From CAYGDP01 sp964348665 (lineage in GTDB: Bacteria > Verrucomicrobiota > Verrucomicrobiia > Palsa-1439 > CAYGDP01), in the NCBI GenBank assembly GCA_964348665.1, contig CAYGDP010000001.1:257092-321091 (forward strand): 64,000 nucleotides of DNA. Direction: 5' to 3'. Each line of letters opens with the position of its first letter. The stretch's first letter is position 1. Shown piece by piece: positions 52,919 to 61,343 of this stretch. The position numbers were made by a program, and so were the translations under genes. Below the pieces are notes generated by a model. It saw only the letters and a program-made list of their open reading frames with translations, did no database searches and was not told where the DNA came from.

Positions 52919-54066
52919 CACCCGCACAAATTGAAATCGTCCAACAAACCTGGAAACTTGTGCAGCCGTTTCAAGAAAATGTAACGGAATTGTTTTATGG
53001 CCGGCTCTTTGCATTGGACCCAGCCGTAAAACCACTGTTTGCCAAGACGAATATGGCCGACCAAAAACGGAAACTCATGGCGAGCCTGACATTGGCCGTC
53101 AACAGTCTTAACCGCCTCGATCAATTAGTCCCTGTGCTGCGGGACATGGGCCGACGACACGTGGGGTATGGCGTGAAAGAGTCCGATTACCAAACCGTTG
53201 GAGCCGCGCTGTTGTGGACATTGGAGAAGGGGCTTGGCAGCGCGTTTACCCCGCAAGTCAAGGAAGCATGGGCTACGGCATACAACATCATGGCAACCAC
53301 CATGATCGAGGCCGCGCGCGAGATGCCCCCGGCGTCAGGCGTCTCAACCCCCGAAAAACAGGGAGCCATTCCGCATCCCACCGGTTCGATCATGGCTGTT
53401 TGTCTCGGCATTTTTATTGCCGCTGTTTCCAGTCAGGCGGAAACAATCCGCGGCAGAGTTGTATTGGAGGGAACACTGCCCGCGCCAGAGAAAATTGTCG
53501 TGGTAAGCGACACAAGCGTTTGCGGCACGCATCAGCCGGTCGCGAAAGTGCTTGTCGGCGAAGGCGGCGGCATTGCCAACGCGGTCGTCCGATTGGTCGG
53601 ACAGTTTCCCGCGCCAAAAGCGGGCGAAGCCAAGCTGGATCAGATCAAATGCCAGTTTGAGCCTCACGTGATCGTCTTGCCGGTTGGTTCGAAACTGGTC
53701 ATAACTAGCAGTGACGAGGTCTTACATAACGCGCACGGCTTTGACGAGAGCGGCTCTGACATCTTCAATATCGCCGTGCCGATCAAAGGAATGAAAGTTC
53801 CCGTCATGCTGAAGAAACCGAGCCGAATCAAACTTCGCTGCGACGCCGGCCACACCTGGATGAGTGGCTATATCATTGTCGCCGAGCATTCCTATTATGC
53901 AGTGACAGACAAGAATGGCGGGTTTGAGTTGAAAGACGTTCCCGCCGGTAATCACACACTCGAAGTCTGGCACGAAACGCTCGGCAAACAAGAGCAGAAG
54001 ATCGAGGCGAAAACCGGTGACGCCGATGAAGTAAAATTCACTTACAAAGGAGGCGATCTGAAATGA
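52915..54066 (+). CDS. globin - membrane helix - cupredoxin-like fusion protein
   Basis: 383 residues from ATG 52915. Residues 1-140 are a bacterial single-domain globin (MTPAQIEIVQQTWKLVQPFQ; proximal H82 in MGRRHVGYGVKESDY). A helix at about 158-175 (SIMAVCLGIFIAAVSSQA) leads to an exported part: a plastocyanin-like domain with H271 (EVLHNAHGF), C309, H313 and M316 (RCDAGHTWMSGY), followed by a carboxypeptidase-regulatory-like fold (YYAVTDKNGGFELKDVPAGN). The helix resembles a signal peptide, and no SD is seen before its Met160, so a true fusion is likelier than two genes. Possible role: NO or O2 handling coupled to copper electron transfer. Confidence 0.8.
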   Translation: MTPAQIEIVQQTWKLVQPFQENVTELFYGRLFALDPAVKPLFAKTNMADQKRKLMASLTLAVNSLNRLDQLVPVLRDMGRRHVGYGVKESDYQTVGAALLWTLEKGLGSAFTPQVKEAWATAYNIMATTMIEAAREMPPASGVSTPEKQGAIPHPTGSIMAVCLGIFIAAVSSQAETIRGRVVLEGTLPAPEKIVVVSDTSVCGTHQPVAKVLVGEGGGIANAVVRLVGQFPAPKAGEAKLDQIKCQFEPHVIVLPVGSKLVITSSDEVLHNAHGFDESGSDIFNIAVPIKGMKVPVMLKKPSRIKLRCDAGHTWMSGYIIVAEHSYYAVTDKNGGFELKDVPAGNHTLEVWHETLGKQEQKIEAKTGDADEVKFTYKGGDLK

Positions 54067-54163
54067 AATACAACCGGGAAGACGCCCTGGATCGAGTTCG
54101 GGATTTCCTGCTCGCCGACACACAGTCGGGGGAGACGACATGGCAGTTGGCCACGCAGGTTGG
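54063..54163 (+). pseudogene. truncated paralogue of the 55040 gene
   Basis: The first 38 bases (54063-54100) are identical to 55040-55077, and the translation continues as a relative (MKYNREDALDRVRDFLLADT, SGETTWQLATQVGH versus EGETTCEMAARLGT). The match then stops at the 3' end of the vapC gene on the other strand. The copy was broken by the toxin-antitoxin cassette or lost its end in the same event. Confidence 0.75.
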
Positions 54164-54592
54164 TCACTCGGCGTCGAAGGGCAGCAAACATTTGAACCCT
54201 GCCTGCTCGAAATGGCGATCCGTGGTAAATGCTTCCTTGATCCCTTCTTCTTCCATGATTACGAAGCTGGCGCAATCCACCAACCCCCAAGTCTTGTCAG
54301 AGCGTTCTGCATATAACATGAGGGCGCGCTCCAAGAGGCTGGGTGTGAGGAAGACGAGTCGAACTTTGTGGGCGCGCAGCATTCGTTGGACAGCTTTGGG
54401 AAAATCATCGCGAACGGGAGTCCGTGCCAATGTGTTCCCGGTTTCCGCCACAATCCAATCGGTCAATAAGATGGAATATCCCGCGCCACCCAACTGGCGC
54501 CAGCGTGCGTCTGATGCCTTGTGCAAAGTGTCGCGCGTGTTGAGGAGCGCCACCCAACCGTTTGTGTCCAAAAATACGACTTTAGTGGGCAT
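54164..54592 (-). CDS. vapC: PIN-domain toxin (VapC-like)
   Basis: 142 residues with PIN-domain acidic residues in VVFLDTNGWVALLN, WIVAETGNTLA, LVDCASFVIMEEEGI and FTTDRHFEQAGF. Such toxins are Mg2+-dependent RNases. It overlaps the antitoxin gene by 11 bp. The pair lies on the opposite strand to every neighbouring gene of the island and interrupts a paralogue, so it is an insertion. Confidence 0.88.
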   Translation of the reverse strand: MPTKVVFLDTNGWVALLNTRDTLHKASDARWRQLGGAGYSILLTDWIVAETGNTLARTPVRDDFPKAVQRMLRAHKVRLVFLTPSLLERALMLYAERSDKTWGLVDCASFVIMEEEGIKEAFTTDRHFEQAGFKCLLPFDAE

Positions 54593-54827
54593 CGGTAACT
54601 TTGGGATGGCCGTAAAGGTAGTGGTCGAGGTTCACTGCCAAGTCCGGAATACCCGTGTCACCAGCCAGTTCAGCCATGCGCCAAACTGGGTCGAGTTCTT
54701 CCGCCGAACCAATCGGCGGCTGCTCCGCCGCCAGCTCTGCCTCCACGCGCACAACCGCGCCTTCTGGCAGCTTCGCTCCTCGCTCCAAGATCACCATTCC
54801 ATTCTTGATTGTTCCTCGATACGTCAT
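54582..54827 (-). CDS. vapB: antitoxin partner of VapC
   Basis: 81 residues: MTYRGTIKNGMVILERGAKL, EGAVVRVEAEL, then a toxin-wrapping tail (WRMAELAGDTGIPDLAVNLD, HYLYGHPK). The N-terminal strand pattern matches AbrB/DUF104-like antitoxins that accompany PIN toxins in cyanobacteria and PVC bacteria. It precedes and overlaps vapC, the usual order. Confidence 0.82.
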   Translation of the reverse strand: MTYRGTIKNGMVILERGAKLPEGAVVRVEAELAAEQPPIGSAEELDPVWRMAELAGDTGIPDLAVNLDHYLYGHPKVTDAH

Positions 54828-54887
54828 AAGTCCCGCCTAACTTATACCACAGGAGGCGGAAGTAAAGCAAATGCACCTAAGAAAGGA

Positions 54888-55019
54888 CAGAAATTCCCCG
54901 TTTGTACTCAATGGCGAAAAATCTCTGGGTTCGGAGTACACGCTTCAGCGTGCTCCAAGCTAACGTTTGAACTCCAAACGATCCATTGCAGGGACTTGGT
55001 AACAAACGGGGAATTTCTG
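54888..55019. repeat. 132-bp element with 18-bp perfect terminal inverted repeats
   Basis: The ends 54888-54905 and 55002-55019 are exact reverse complements. Inside is a further hairpin (GGAGTACACGC ... GCGTGCTCC, about 54933-54956). It has no coding capacity and lies just before the SD of the 55040 gene. It could be a small non-autonomous mobile element that came with the vapBC cassette, or a regulatory RNA stem. Confidence 0.75.
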
Positions 55020-55039
55020 AAGAAAGGAAGTGATCCATC

Positions 55040-55420
55040 ATGAAATACAACCGGGAAGACGCCCTGGATCGAGTTCGACAATTTCTCGTCAGTCAGATGC
55101 GCGAAGGCGAGACGACCTGCGAGATGGCCGCCCGGCTGGGGACTTACTGTCACGGACTCGATCGGTTTACCACCGAGGAATTGTGCGAGCAGTATCCCTG
55201 GCTGGCCAAAAAATTGCCCCCCAACGCGCCCCGGGCGGATTTGGCGAGACTTATCGTCGCTTGGAATGGCGCGCGGTCGGTCGTCCATGATGTTTGCGTT
55301 ACGTGCGACGCGATGAGTCGAGACCGCGACGCCTGCACCGGTTTCGCGCAGTTCAGTGGCGAGGATCTGAAAGGAATGTTTCCGCAACTTTTTTCCGCAG
55401 AGGACGAAATCGCAGCGTGA
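55040..55420 (+). CDS. unrecognised small protein with Cys cluster
   Basis: 126 residues from ATG 55040 (SD AAAGGAAG). MKYNREDALDRVRQFLVSQM and GETTCEMAARLGTYCHGLDR look helical. The C-terminal part has DVCVTCDAMSRDRDACTGFA, three cysteines that could hold metal or heme. No family recognised. A broken copy of the same gene lies at 54063. It directly precedes the ferredoxin/NrfD genes and may be a small subunit or maturation factor for them. Confidence 0.7.
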   Translation: MKYNREDALDRVRQFLVSQMREGETTCEMAARLGTYCHGLDRFTTEELCEQYPWLAKKLPPNAPRADLARLIVAWNGARSVVHDVCVTCDAMSRDRDACTGFAQFSGEDLKGMFPQLFSAEDEIAA

Positions 55421-55428
55421 GGTCCCAA

Positions 55429-56340
55429 ATGAACTGCTCATGCAATCATGGTTGTTCTTGTGAGGAACGGTCGGAACGAAGCCGACCGCCGAGCCGTTCT
55501 CCGAACCGGCGCGCTTTCCTGAAGCGCGCGGTGATGGCGGGAGGTGCGATGACGGCGGGGCTTTCGGTTTTTGAGAAATTAAGCATCCTCTTTGCGGATG
55601 AACCGGCCGATGCGATGATGAATCATCTCGGCCCGCACGATCCCGCCGTTCGAAAAGGTGTGCCGGGTCGCAAGTGGGTGATGGTGATTGACCTCGCCAA
55701 ATGCGACGGCTGCGGCAAATGCGTGGATGCCTGCTCGAAGATGCACTTTGTCCCCCAAGACCGTCAGTGGATCAAGGTCTTGCGATTGCAAGATTCCAAA
55801 AACACCGCGCCGTATTATTTTCCGCAGACATGTTACCAGTGCGACAATCCGCCCTGCACGAAGGTTTGCCCCGTGGACGCGACTTTCAAGCGCGACGACG
55901 GTGTGGTGTTGATTGACAATCTACGTTGCATCGGTTGCCGCTATTGCATCGCGGCTTGCCCTTACAACGCGCGCTCGTTCAACTGGGGGCACCCGGAGAA
56001 TCCAGCCGAAGCGATGATGCATTCGTACTCGCCCGAAACAGGTTTCCCGCGCAGCGTCGGCACGGTGGAGAAATGCGATTTCTGTCCTCATCTCGCCGAG
56101 CGCGGCGAGTTGCCCCCTTGTACGTCACAATGTCCGATGGGCGCAATCTGGTACGGCGACCAGAATGAGGATGCAGTCACCAACAGCAAAGGCGAGACGG
56201 CGCGATTTACCAAACTCATCGAGGAAAACGCCGGGTATCGTCATCTCGAAGAACTCGGCACGAAACCGCGCGTTTATTATCTGCCGCCGAAGACCCGGAT
56301 GTACCCCGCGCCACCCGCGGAAAAGAATCCATATGAATAA
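55429..56340 (+). CDS. Tat-exported 4Fe-4S ferredoxin subunit (HybA/NrfC/DmsB-like)
   Basis: 303 residues from ATG 55429. The N-terminus has an unusual Cys cluster (MNCSCNHGCSCEE) before a twin-arginine signal (NRRAFLKRAVMAGGAMTAGL). Four Fe-S cluster motifs follow the family order: KCDGCGKCVDACSK, TCYQCDNPPCTKVCPVDA, RCIGCRYCIAACPYNA, and CDFCPHLAERGELPPCTSQCPMGA. It carries electrons between the NrfD membrane subunit encoded next (start overlaps by 8 bp) and a periplasmic acceptor. No molybdopterin catalytic subunit lies nearby. Confidence 0.92.
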   Translation: MNCSCNHGCSCEERSERSRPPSRSPNRRAFLKRAVMAGGAMTAGLSVFEKLSILFADEPADAMMNHLGPHDPAVRKGVPGRKWVMVIDLAKCDGCGKCVDACSKMHFVPQDRQWIKVLRLQDSKNTAPYYFPQTCYQCDNPPCTKVCPVDATFKRDDGVVLIDNLRCIGCRYCIAACPYNARSFNWGHPENPAEAMMHSYSPETGFPRSVGTVEKCDFCPHLAERGELPPCTSQCPMGAIWYGDQNEDAVTNSKGETARFTKLIEENAGYRHLEELGTKPRVYYLPPKTRMYPAPPAEKNPYE

Positions 56341-58141
56341 TATCCAGCCAACCGATATCGCCGCCACGTTGGGCAAATGGAGCGCGCGCCGGAAATGGGG
56401 CGTGGTCGCGCTCGCGCTCGTCTTCGGCTGGGGACTCTTCGCGTATGCGCGGCAGTTGTGGTTTGGCCTCGTCGTGACGGCGATGACGGATTATTTTTCG
56501 TGGGGGATTTACATCGTTACGTTCGTCTTTTTCATCGGCATCAGCATGGCCGGCACGGTGATCTCGGCGGTATTACGACTGACAAAAGCCGAGTGGCGCC
56601 ATCCGATCACGCGGATGGCCGAGGGCATCACGGTCTTCGCGCTGGTCGTGGCGGGATTGATGATCATCGTGGACATGGGACGTCCGGATCGTCTCTGGTA
56701 TTTGATTCGATACGGCCGCGTGCAATCCCCGCTACTCTGGGATGTGTTCTCGCTCACCACCTATCTCGCGGGCAGCCTGCTGTATCTCTGGCTGCCGATG
56801 ATTCCCGATCTCGCGATGTTGCGGGACCGGGCAGAGACATCGCCGTGGCGGAAACGTCTTTATACGCAACTGGCGATGGGGTGGCGCGGTTCGCCCGAAC
56901 AACAACGGCGATTGGAGCGGGCGATTACTGTGATGGCGTTGACGATCATTCCCGTGGCGGTTTCGATTCATACGATTACAGCGTGGATTTTTGGGATGAC
57001 GCTAAGGGAAGGATGGCACAGCACGATCATCGGCCCGGATTTCGTGGTCGGCGCGCTGTATTCCGGCACCGCCGCGGTCATCACCGCGATGGCGCTGCTG
57101 CGGTATTTGTTTCATCTGGAGAATTACCTGACGCTGGAGCATTTCAAGAAATTGGGTCTGCTCCTGCTGACTCTCTGTGTCGTCTATTTCTATTTTACGG
57201 TGAATGAATACATCGCCGCGGGATACACGAACGAACACGCCGAGCAACGGTTGTTGGACGCGATTTTTCACGGCCCGTACGCGACCCAGTTCTGGTGGAT
57301 GATCATCGCCGGGATGATGTTGCCAGCGCTGTTGCTGGCGTTGCCATGGACACGGAATCTGGCGGGAATCATCACCGCTTCCCTCCTCGTCAATCTCGGC
57401 ATGTGGCTCAAACGGTACGTGTTGGTGGTGCCGACGTTGCACGTGCCGTTTCTGCCGCCCGATTTGGCGGACGGGAAAACGCTCAATTATATACCGACCT
57501 GGGTCGAGTGGTCCATCGTAGTCGGCGGGTTCGCGTTGTTCCTGCTGCTGTTTGCGCTTTTCGCAAAGGTTTTCCCCCTCATTTCAACTTGGGAAACCAC
57601 AAAAACCGCTCGAGTTTCGTCGGGAACCTTGGCTCTTGTTATTTTTCTCGGAGCGGTTACGCCCGTGAACGCTCAAGAACTTACCATCACCACTACCGTC
57701 GAGGACGGGAAGAAAATGATTGTCGCGACTGTTACAAAAGAAGCCAAGCCCGTCGCGGGAGCACGGGTGGCGTTTTCCGTTCAGCGCACGTTCGGGCGCT
57801 TGGCGCTCGGCGAAGAGGAAACGCTCGACGATGGAACCGCCGCGGTGCTCTTTCCCGAAGGATTGCCAAGCGATCCAGACGGCAAGCTAAAGGTCTTCGC
57901 AGAAGTCAAATCGCCCGCCAACCTGGCTGTGGTTCGCGGCGAAGTCGCTTTGCCAGGAGGCGCACCGCGCGTGGTGGAAACCAACCCGTTTCCGCGCGCG
58001 CTCTGGTCGCCGCGCGCACCGCTGGGATTGTTGCTTACTGTTGGAGTGCTGGTGGGTGGAGTCTGGTGCATCTACGGCTACGTGGTGGCGCAAGTTTTCG
58101 CGATTCGAAAGGAACCGATTCATGACAAACCATTATCGTAA
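56333..58141 (+). CDS. NrfD/PsrC-type quinol-interacting membrane subunit with C-terminal Ig-like extension
   Basis: 602 residues from ATG 56333. Residues 1 to about 435 are the NrfD family with eight or so membrane helices (DYFSWGIYIVTFVFFIGISM, ITRMAEGITVFALVVAGLMI, VDMGRPDRLWYL, VSIHTITAWIFGM). After the last NrfD helix a new hydrophobic segment (SSGTLALVIFLGAVTPVNAQ) leads to an Ig/CNA-like domain (LTITTTVEDGKKMIVATVTK, AGARVAFSVQ) and a final helix (LGLLLTVGVLVGGVWCIYGY). The extension is not part of the family and looks like a fused secreted protein. It exchanges electrons with quinol. Confidence 0.88.
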   Translation: MNNIQPTDIAATLGKWSARRKWGVVALALVFGWGLFAYARQLWFGLVVTAMTDYFSWGIYIVTFVFFIGISMAGTVISAVLRLTKAEWRHPITRMAEGITVFALVVAGLMIIVDMGRPDRLWYLIRYGRVQSPLLWDVFSLTTYLAGSLLYLWLPMIPDLAMLRDRAETSPWRKRLYTQLAMGWRGSPEQQRRLERAITVMALTIIPVAVSIHTITAWIFGMTLREGWHSTIIGPDFVVGALYSGTAAVITAMALLRYLFHLENYLTLEHFKKLGLLLLTLCVVYFYFTVNEYIAAGYTNEHAEQRLLDAIFHGPYATQFWWMIIAGMMLPALLLALPWTRNLAGIITASLLVNLGMWLKRYVLVVPTLHVPFLPPDLADGKTLNYIPTWVEWSIVVGGFALFLLLFALFAKVFPLISTWETTKTARVSSGTLALVIFLGAVTPVNAQELTITTTVEDGKKMIVATVTKEAKPVAGARVAFSVQRTFGRLALGEEETLDDGTAAVLFPEGLPSDPDGKLKVFAEVKSPANLAVVRGEVALPGGAPRVVETNPFPRALWSPRAPLGLLLTVGVLVGGVWCIYGYVVAQVFAIRKEPIHDKPLS

Positions 58142-58559
58142 ATGCGCTCTCGCAGTGTTCGCAGCAAGTTCACTGGCCGCGTCCGCCGCCGATACTTGGG
58201 TCGCGCCCGCGCGCGCGGCGCAAAAAAAGAATCCCACGACGGCGGATGAGAAATCCATCACGACCGGCAAGATCGTGTACGAGAAAGAATGTCTTTCGTG
58301 CCATGGCGCGACCGGCAAGGGTGACGGACCAAAGGCGAATCAATTGAAAAAACACGCGGGCGACTTTTCGTTGCCGAAGATGTGGGAACAAACCGATGGC
58401 GCCTTGTTTTGGAAAACCACCGAGGGAAAAATGCCGATGCCGAAGTATGACAAGCTGCTGACCGAAGAGGAACGCTGGCACGTCATCAATTACATCCGTA
58501 CACTCGCGCCAAAACCCGCTTCGCCTGACCCTCAACCGAAGGAGGCCGACAAGAAATGA
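58122..58559 (+). CDS. exported monoheme cytochrome c
   Basis: 145 residues from ATG 58122, overlapping the NrfD gene by 20 bp. Signal peptide (CALAVFAASSLAASAADT); one heme site ECLSCHGATGKGDGP; distal Met in GKMPMPKYD; C-terminal helix TEEERWHVINYIRTLAP. A class I cytochrome c of the kind that shuttles electrons from a quinol-oxidising complex to periplasmic enzymes; NirK or the multiheme protein encoded next are plausible partners. Confidence 0.9.
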   Translation: MTNHYRKCALAVFAASSLAASAADTWVAPARAAQKKNPTTADEKSITTGKIVYEKECLSCHGATGKGDGPKANQLKKHAGDFSLPKMWEQTDGALFWKTTEGKMPMPKYDKLLTEEERWHVINYIRTLAPKPASPDPQPKEADKK

Positions 58560-59329
58560 AACGGCTCGATTATTTCTTGATCGGAATTGTCGCGGCAGTT
58601 GGCTGCGCGATCCTTGTTTCGTGCATGACAACGACCCGCGTGGCGGTCGCCCCGGCGACGATTGAGGGAGCGCATTATGTCGGCAATGACCGGTGTGCGT
58701 CTTGTCATGTCCAAAAAGGAAAAAGTTTCGCGCGCACCTCCCATTCACGTCTGGTGCTGCGCGAGGGTGGCGAGAAAGGCGTGACATTTGGCTGCGAAGC
58801 TTGCCATGGCGCTGGCAGCAAACACGTGGACGTGGCGGGCGTCGGCGGCCAGTTCATTCTCAACCCGCGCAACGATGCCGAGGCTTGCTACAAGTGCCAC
58901 GCGGATATTCACGCACTTAATAATCTTCAATATCATCACCCGATCCGCGAAGGAAAGATGAGTTGTATATCGTGTCACGATCCGCACGGTGAAGACATTC
59001 AGAAACCCAAAGGACTGCTGATGGCCAGCGGCAACGACCGCTGCGCGCAGTGTCATCGCGAGCAAGCGCGTCCCCGCGTGTTCGAGCACGAAGCCCTGCG
59101 CGAAGGCTGCACGACTTGCCACAACCCGCACGGCTCGATCAACGACAAGATGCTTGTCGCGCGCGACAATAATCTTTGCCTGAAATGCCACGTGCAAACC
59201 GCTTCGGGCAGCAATGTCTATATCGGAAAATCGAATCACACGACTCGATTGCAACAAGGGACGTGTTGGAGCGCCGGCTGTCACACGGGCATTCACGGCT
59301 CGAATATCAACGCTCACCTGCGGTATTGA
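58556..59329 (+). CDS. multiheme cytochrome c lipoprotein (MtrA/DmsE-like)
   Basis: 257 residues. A lipobox-like leader (GCAILVSC) is followed by seven CxxCH sites (CASCH, CEACH, CYKCH, CISCH, CAQCH, CTTCH, CLKCH) and an eighth site of CX4CH form (CWSAGCH). The spacing resembles DmsE/MtrA decaheme proteins but with fewer hemes. It overlaps the cytochrome gene by 4 bp and is followed by an MtrB-like barrel, so it would be the heme wire inside or against an outer-membrane pore. Confidence 0.88.
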   Translation: MKRLDYFLIGIVAAVGCAILVSCMTTTRVAVAPATIEGAHYVGNDRCASCHVQKGKSFARTSHSRLVLREGGEKGVTFGCEACHGAGSKHVDVAGVGGQFILNPRNDAEACYKCHADIHALNNLQYHHPIREGKMSCISCHDPHGEDIQKPKGLLMASGNDRCAQCHREQARPRVFEHEALREGCTTCHNPHGSINDKMLVARDNNLCLKCHVQTASGSNVYIGKSNHTTRLQQGTCWSAGCHTGIHGSNINAHLRY

Positions 59330-59333
59330 CACC

Positions 59334-61343
59334 ATGAAACCATTTTATTTCTTATTCGCGTTCTTCGGATTGACAATCGTGACGTTCGCGGAAGAAGCGA
59401 AGACTTCCGAGACCGAGGTGACCGTCACACCCTCGGTTCGTGCCGTCGTGGTGGATGGCGACAAGGAAAAGTTCCGGGAAGATCTATGGATGCTGGATGA
59501 TTGGGCGGGCGGGCTGACCGAGTTTCGGCTTCGGCACCTGTTCAAGAGCGGCTGGGAGTTTACTCTCGACGGGCGCGTCATCGTGCCGGAAGAAGATTAC
59601 AAACTGGGGATGTCATGGGTGAAATCCGAAGTCGGTTTTGTGCGCGTGGGGTTCTCGGAATATCGGAAATATTTTGACGGCACGGGCGGCTTTTACCGGC
59701 CATTCAGCACGCGGAGTTTCGAGTTGAATCGCGACCTGCATCTCGATATCGGGAGTATTTACGCGGAGTTCGGTCTCACTCGGCCGGATTGGCCGAAAAT
59801 CACGCTCGGTTATGAGCGCAAGTTCAAAGTCGGCGACAAATCCATGATTGAATGGGGCAGCGTGACGCAGACATTGCCCCCGAGCACGACACGGAAGATT
59901 TTTCCCGCTGTCAAAGAAATTGACGAGACGGTGGACATCTTCAAACTCGACGTGGAGCAGACGCTCTCCAACCTCACCTTGACCCAGCAGTCTCGCTATG
60001 AGTTATACAGCAATGACACAACCCGGCTGGATGATGCGCAGCGCAATTTGACCACCAACGCCAGCAAAGACGTGACGGCCCGCGAGAATTACAGTCACGA
60101 CGCGTTCTCGAATGCGTTTCAGATTGAACAGGACATCGGTGAAAAGGTGTATTGGTCGGTGGGGTATCTCTTCACGGCGTTTCGCGGTGACGCCAGCATC
60201 CGGCTCGATACCGTGCCGTTCAACGCCAACAATGACAAAAATTGGATGAGTCGCACCATTCGACTCGATCAAGATTCGCACGTTGTCAACACCAGCGCGA
60301 TGTTCGGTCCGTTCAACGGGCTGACGATCTATGGCGGATTGCAGGGGGAGAAAGCAGAATTCGAGGGGTACACGGACGCGGTCCTGACGGAAATCCTGGC
60401 GGGGATGACCGTATCGCCTGAAGCGACCATTCGCTCGGCTCGCGACAAGGAAGCTCTGGAAGAAAATTTTGGCCTGCGTTACACCAAGATTCCGCACACG
60501 ACGCTTTACGCCGAGATTCGGCTGAACCAGGAAAACATCGGGGTATTCGAGCGCGAGATCGAGGACGGCTCGACCGAGATCGACCGGCTCACCGACACCG
60601 ATATTCTTCGGCAACGATACACCATCGGTTTCAACACGTCGCCTTGGCCGCGGATGCATCTCGCCGCGCACTACCGCTACAGCCTCTATGAAACTAACTA
60701 CGATCATCTTCGCGACATCGAGCAAGGTTATTCGGCCTTCATTACGGCGCAGGAATTCACCACGCACGAGTTTTTGGCGAAACTCACGGTGCGACCGACG
60801 ACAAAATTGAGTTTGATGCTGCAATATCAACTCGTTGCGACCGATTTCGATACGAGCCACGACGAATCCACATCGGCGGCGATCAGCGCTGGTTCCTTGC
60901 AATCCGGCGAGTACGACGCGGCAATCTATAGCGTCAGCGCCACCTACTCGCCGGTCGCGCGATTTTACTGCACCGGACAATTTTCGTTTTCCGACACCAG
61001 CACACGCGCGTTCGACAACGGGGTGCCCTCCATCACCACCTATCATGGCGATGTCTATAGTGTGCTCGCCACGCTCGGATACATCGCCAGTGACAAGACG
61101 GATTTCAACCTGCAATATTGGTTTTCGATGTCCGACAATTTCACCGATAATTCCGCCGCAGGACTGCCACTCGGCGTGGACAATCAGCGCCACGGCTTGA
61201 TGGTTGGCTGCAAACACAAGTTCCGCGAAAACCTCATCGGCAGTCTCCGGTATGGTTTCTTCCTCTACAACGAATCCAGCATTGGCCACATTGATGACTA
61301 TTCCGCGCACATCGTTGTCGCCACGATGTCATTGCGGTTTTAG
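59334..61343 (+). CDS. MtrB/PioB-like outer-membrane beta-barrel
   Basis: 669 residues from ATG 59334; signal peptide FYFLFAFFGLTIVTFAEE. The rest is dominated by alternating amphipathic strands ending in aromatic residues (HLFKSGWEFTLDGRVIVPEE, VYWSVGYLFTAFRGDASIRL, DKTDFNLQYWFSMSDNFTDN) and ends with MSLRF, a typical C-terminal barrel strand. Length and the preceding multiheme gene match the MtrA-MtrB arrangement. In this PVC setting it would carry electrons to an external acceptor; the acceptor is unknown, and no outer-surface cytochrome (MtrC) gene is present. Confidence 0.8.
   Translation: MKPFYFLFAFFGLTIVTFAEEAKTSETEVTVTPSVRAVVVDGDKEKFREDLWMLDDWAGGLTEFRLRHLFKSGWEFTLDGRVIVPEEDYKLGMSWVKSEVGFVRVGFSEYRKYFDGTGGFYRPFSTRSFELNRDLHLDIGSIYAEFGLTRPDWPKITLGYERKFKVGDKSMIEWGSVTQTLPPSTTRKIFPAVKEIDETVDIFKLDVEQTLSNLTLTQQSRYELYSNDTTRLDDAQRNLTTNASKDVTARENYSHDAFSNAFQIEQDIGEKVYWSVGYLFTAFRGDASIRLDTVPFNANNDKNWMSRTIRLDQDSHVVNTSAMFGPFNGLTIYGGLQGEKAEFEGYTDAVLTEILAGMTVSPEATIRSARDKEALEENFGLRYTKIPHTTLYAEIRLNQENIGVFEREIEDGSTEIDRLTDTDILRQRYTIGFNTSPWPRMHLAAHYRYSLYETNYDHLRDIEQGYSAFITAQEFTTHEFLAKLTVRPTTKLSLMLQYQLVATDFDTSHDESTSAAISAGSLQSGEYDAAIYSVSATYSPVARFYCTGQFSFSDTSTRAFDNGVPSITTYHGDVYSVLATLGYIASDKTDFNLQYWFSMSDNFTDNSAAGLPLGVDNQRHGLMVGCKHKFRENLIGSLRYGFFLYNESSIGHIDDYSAHIVVATMSLRF

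Noticed and set aside
60003..61310. 435-codon minus-strand frame
   Set aside because: Antisense to the beta-barrel gene, no signal peptide, SD or known domain.
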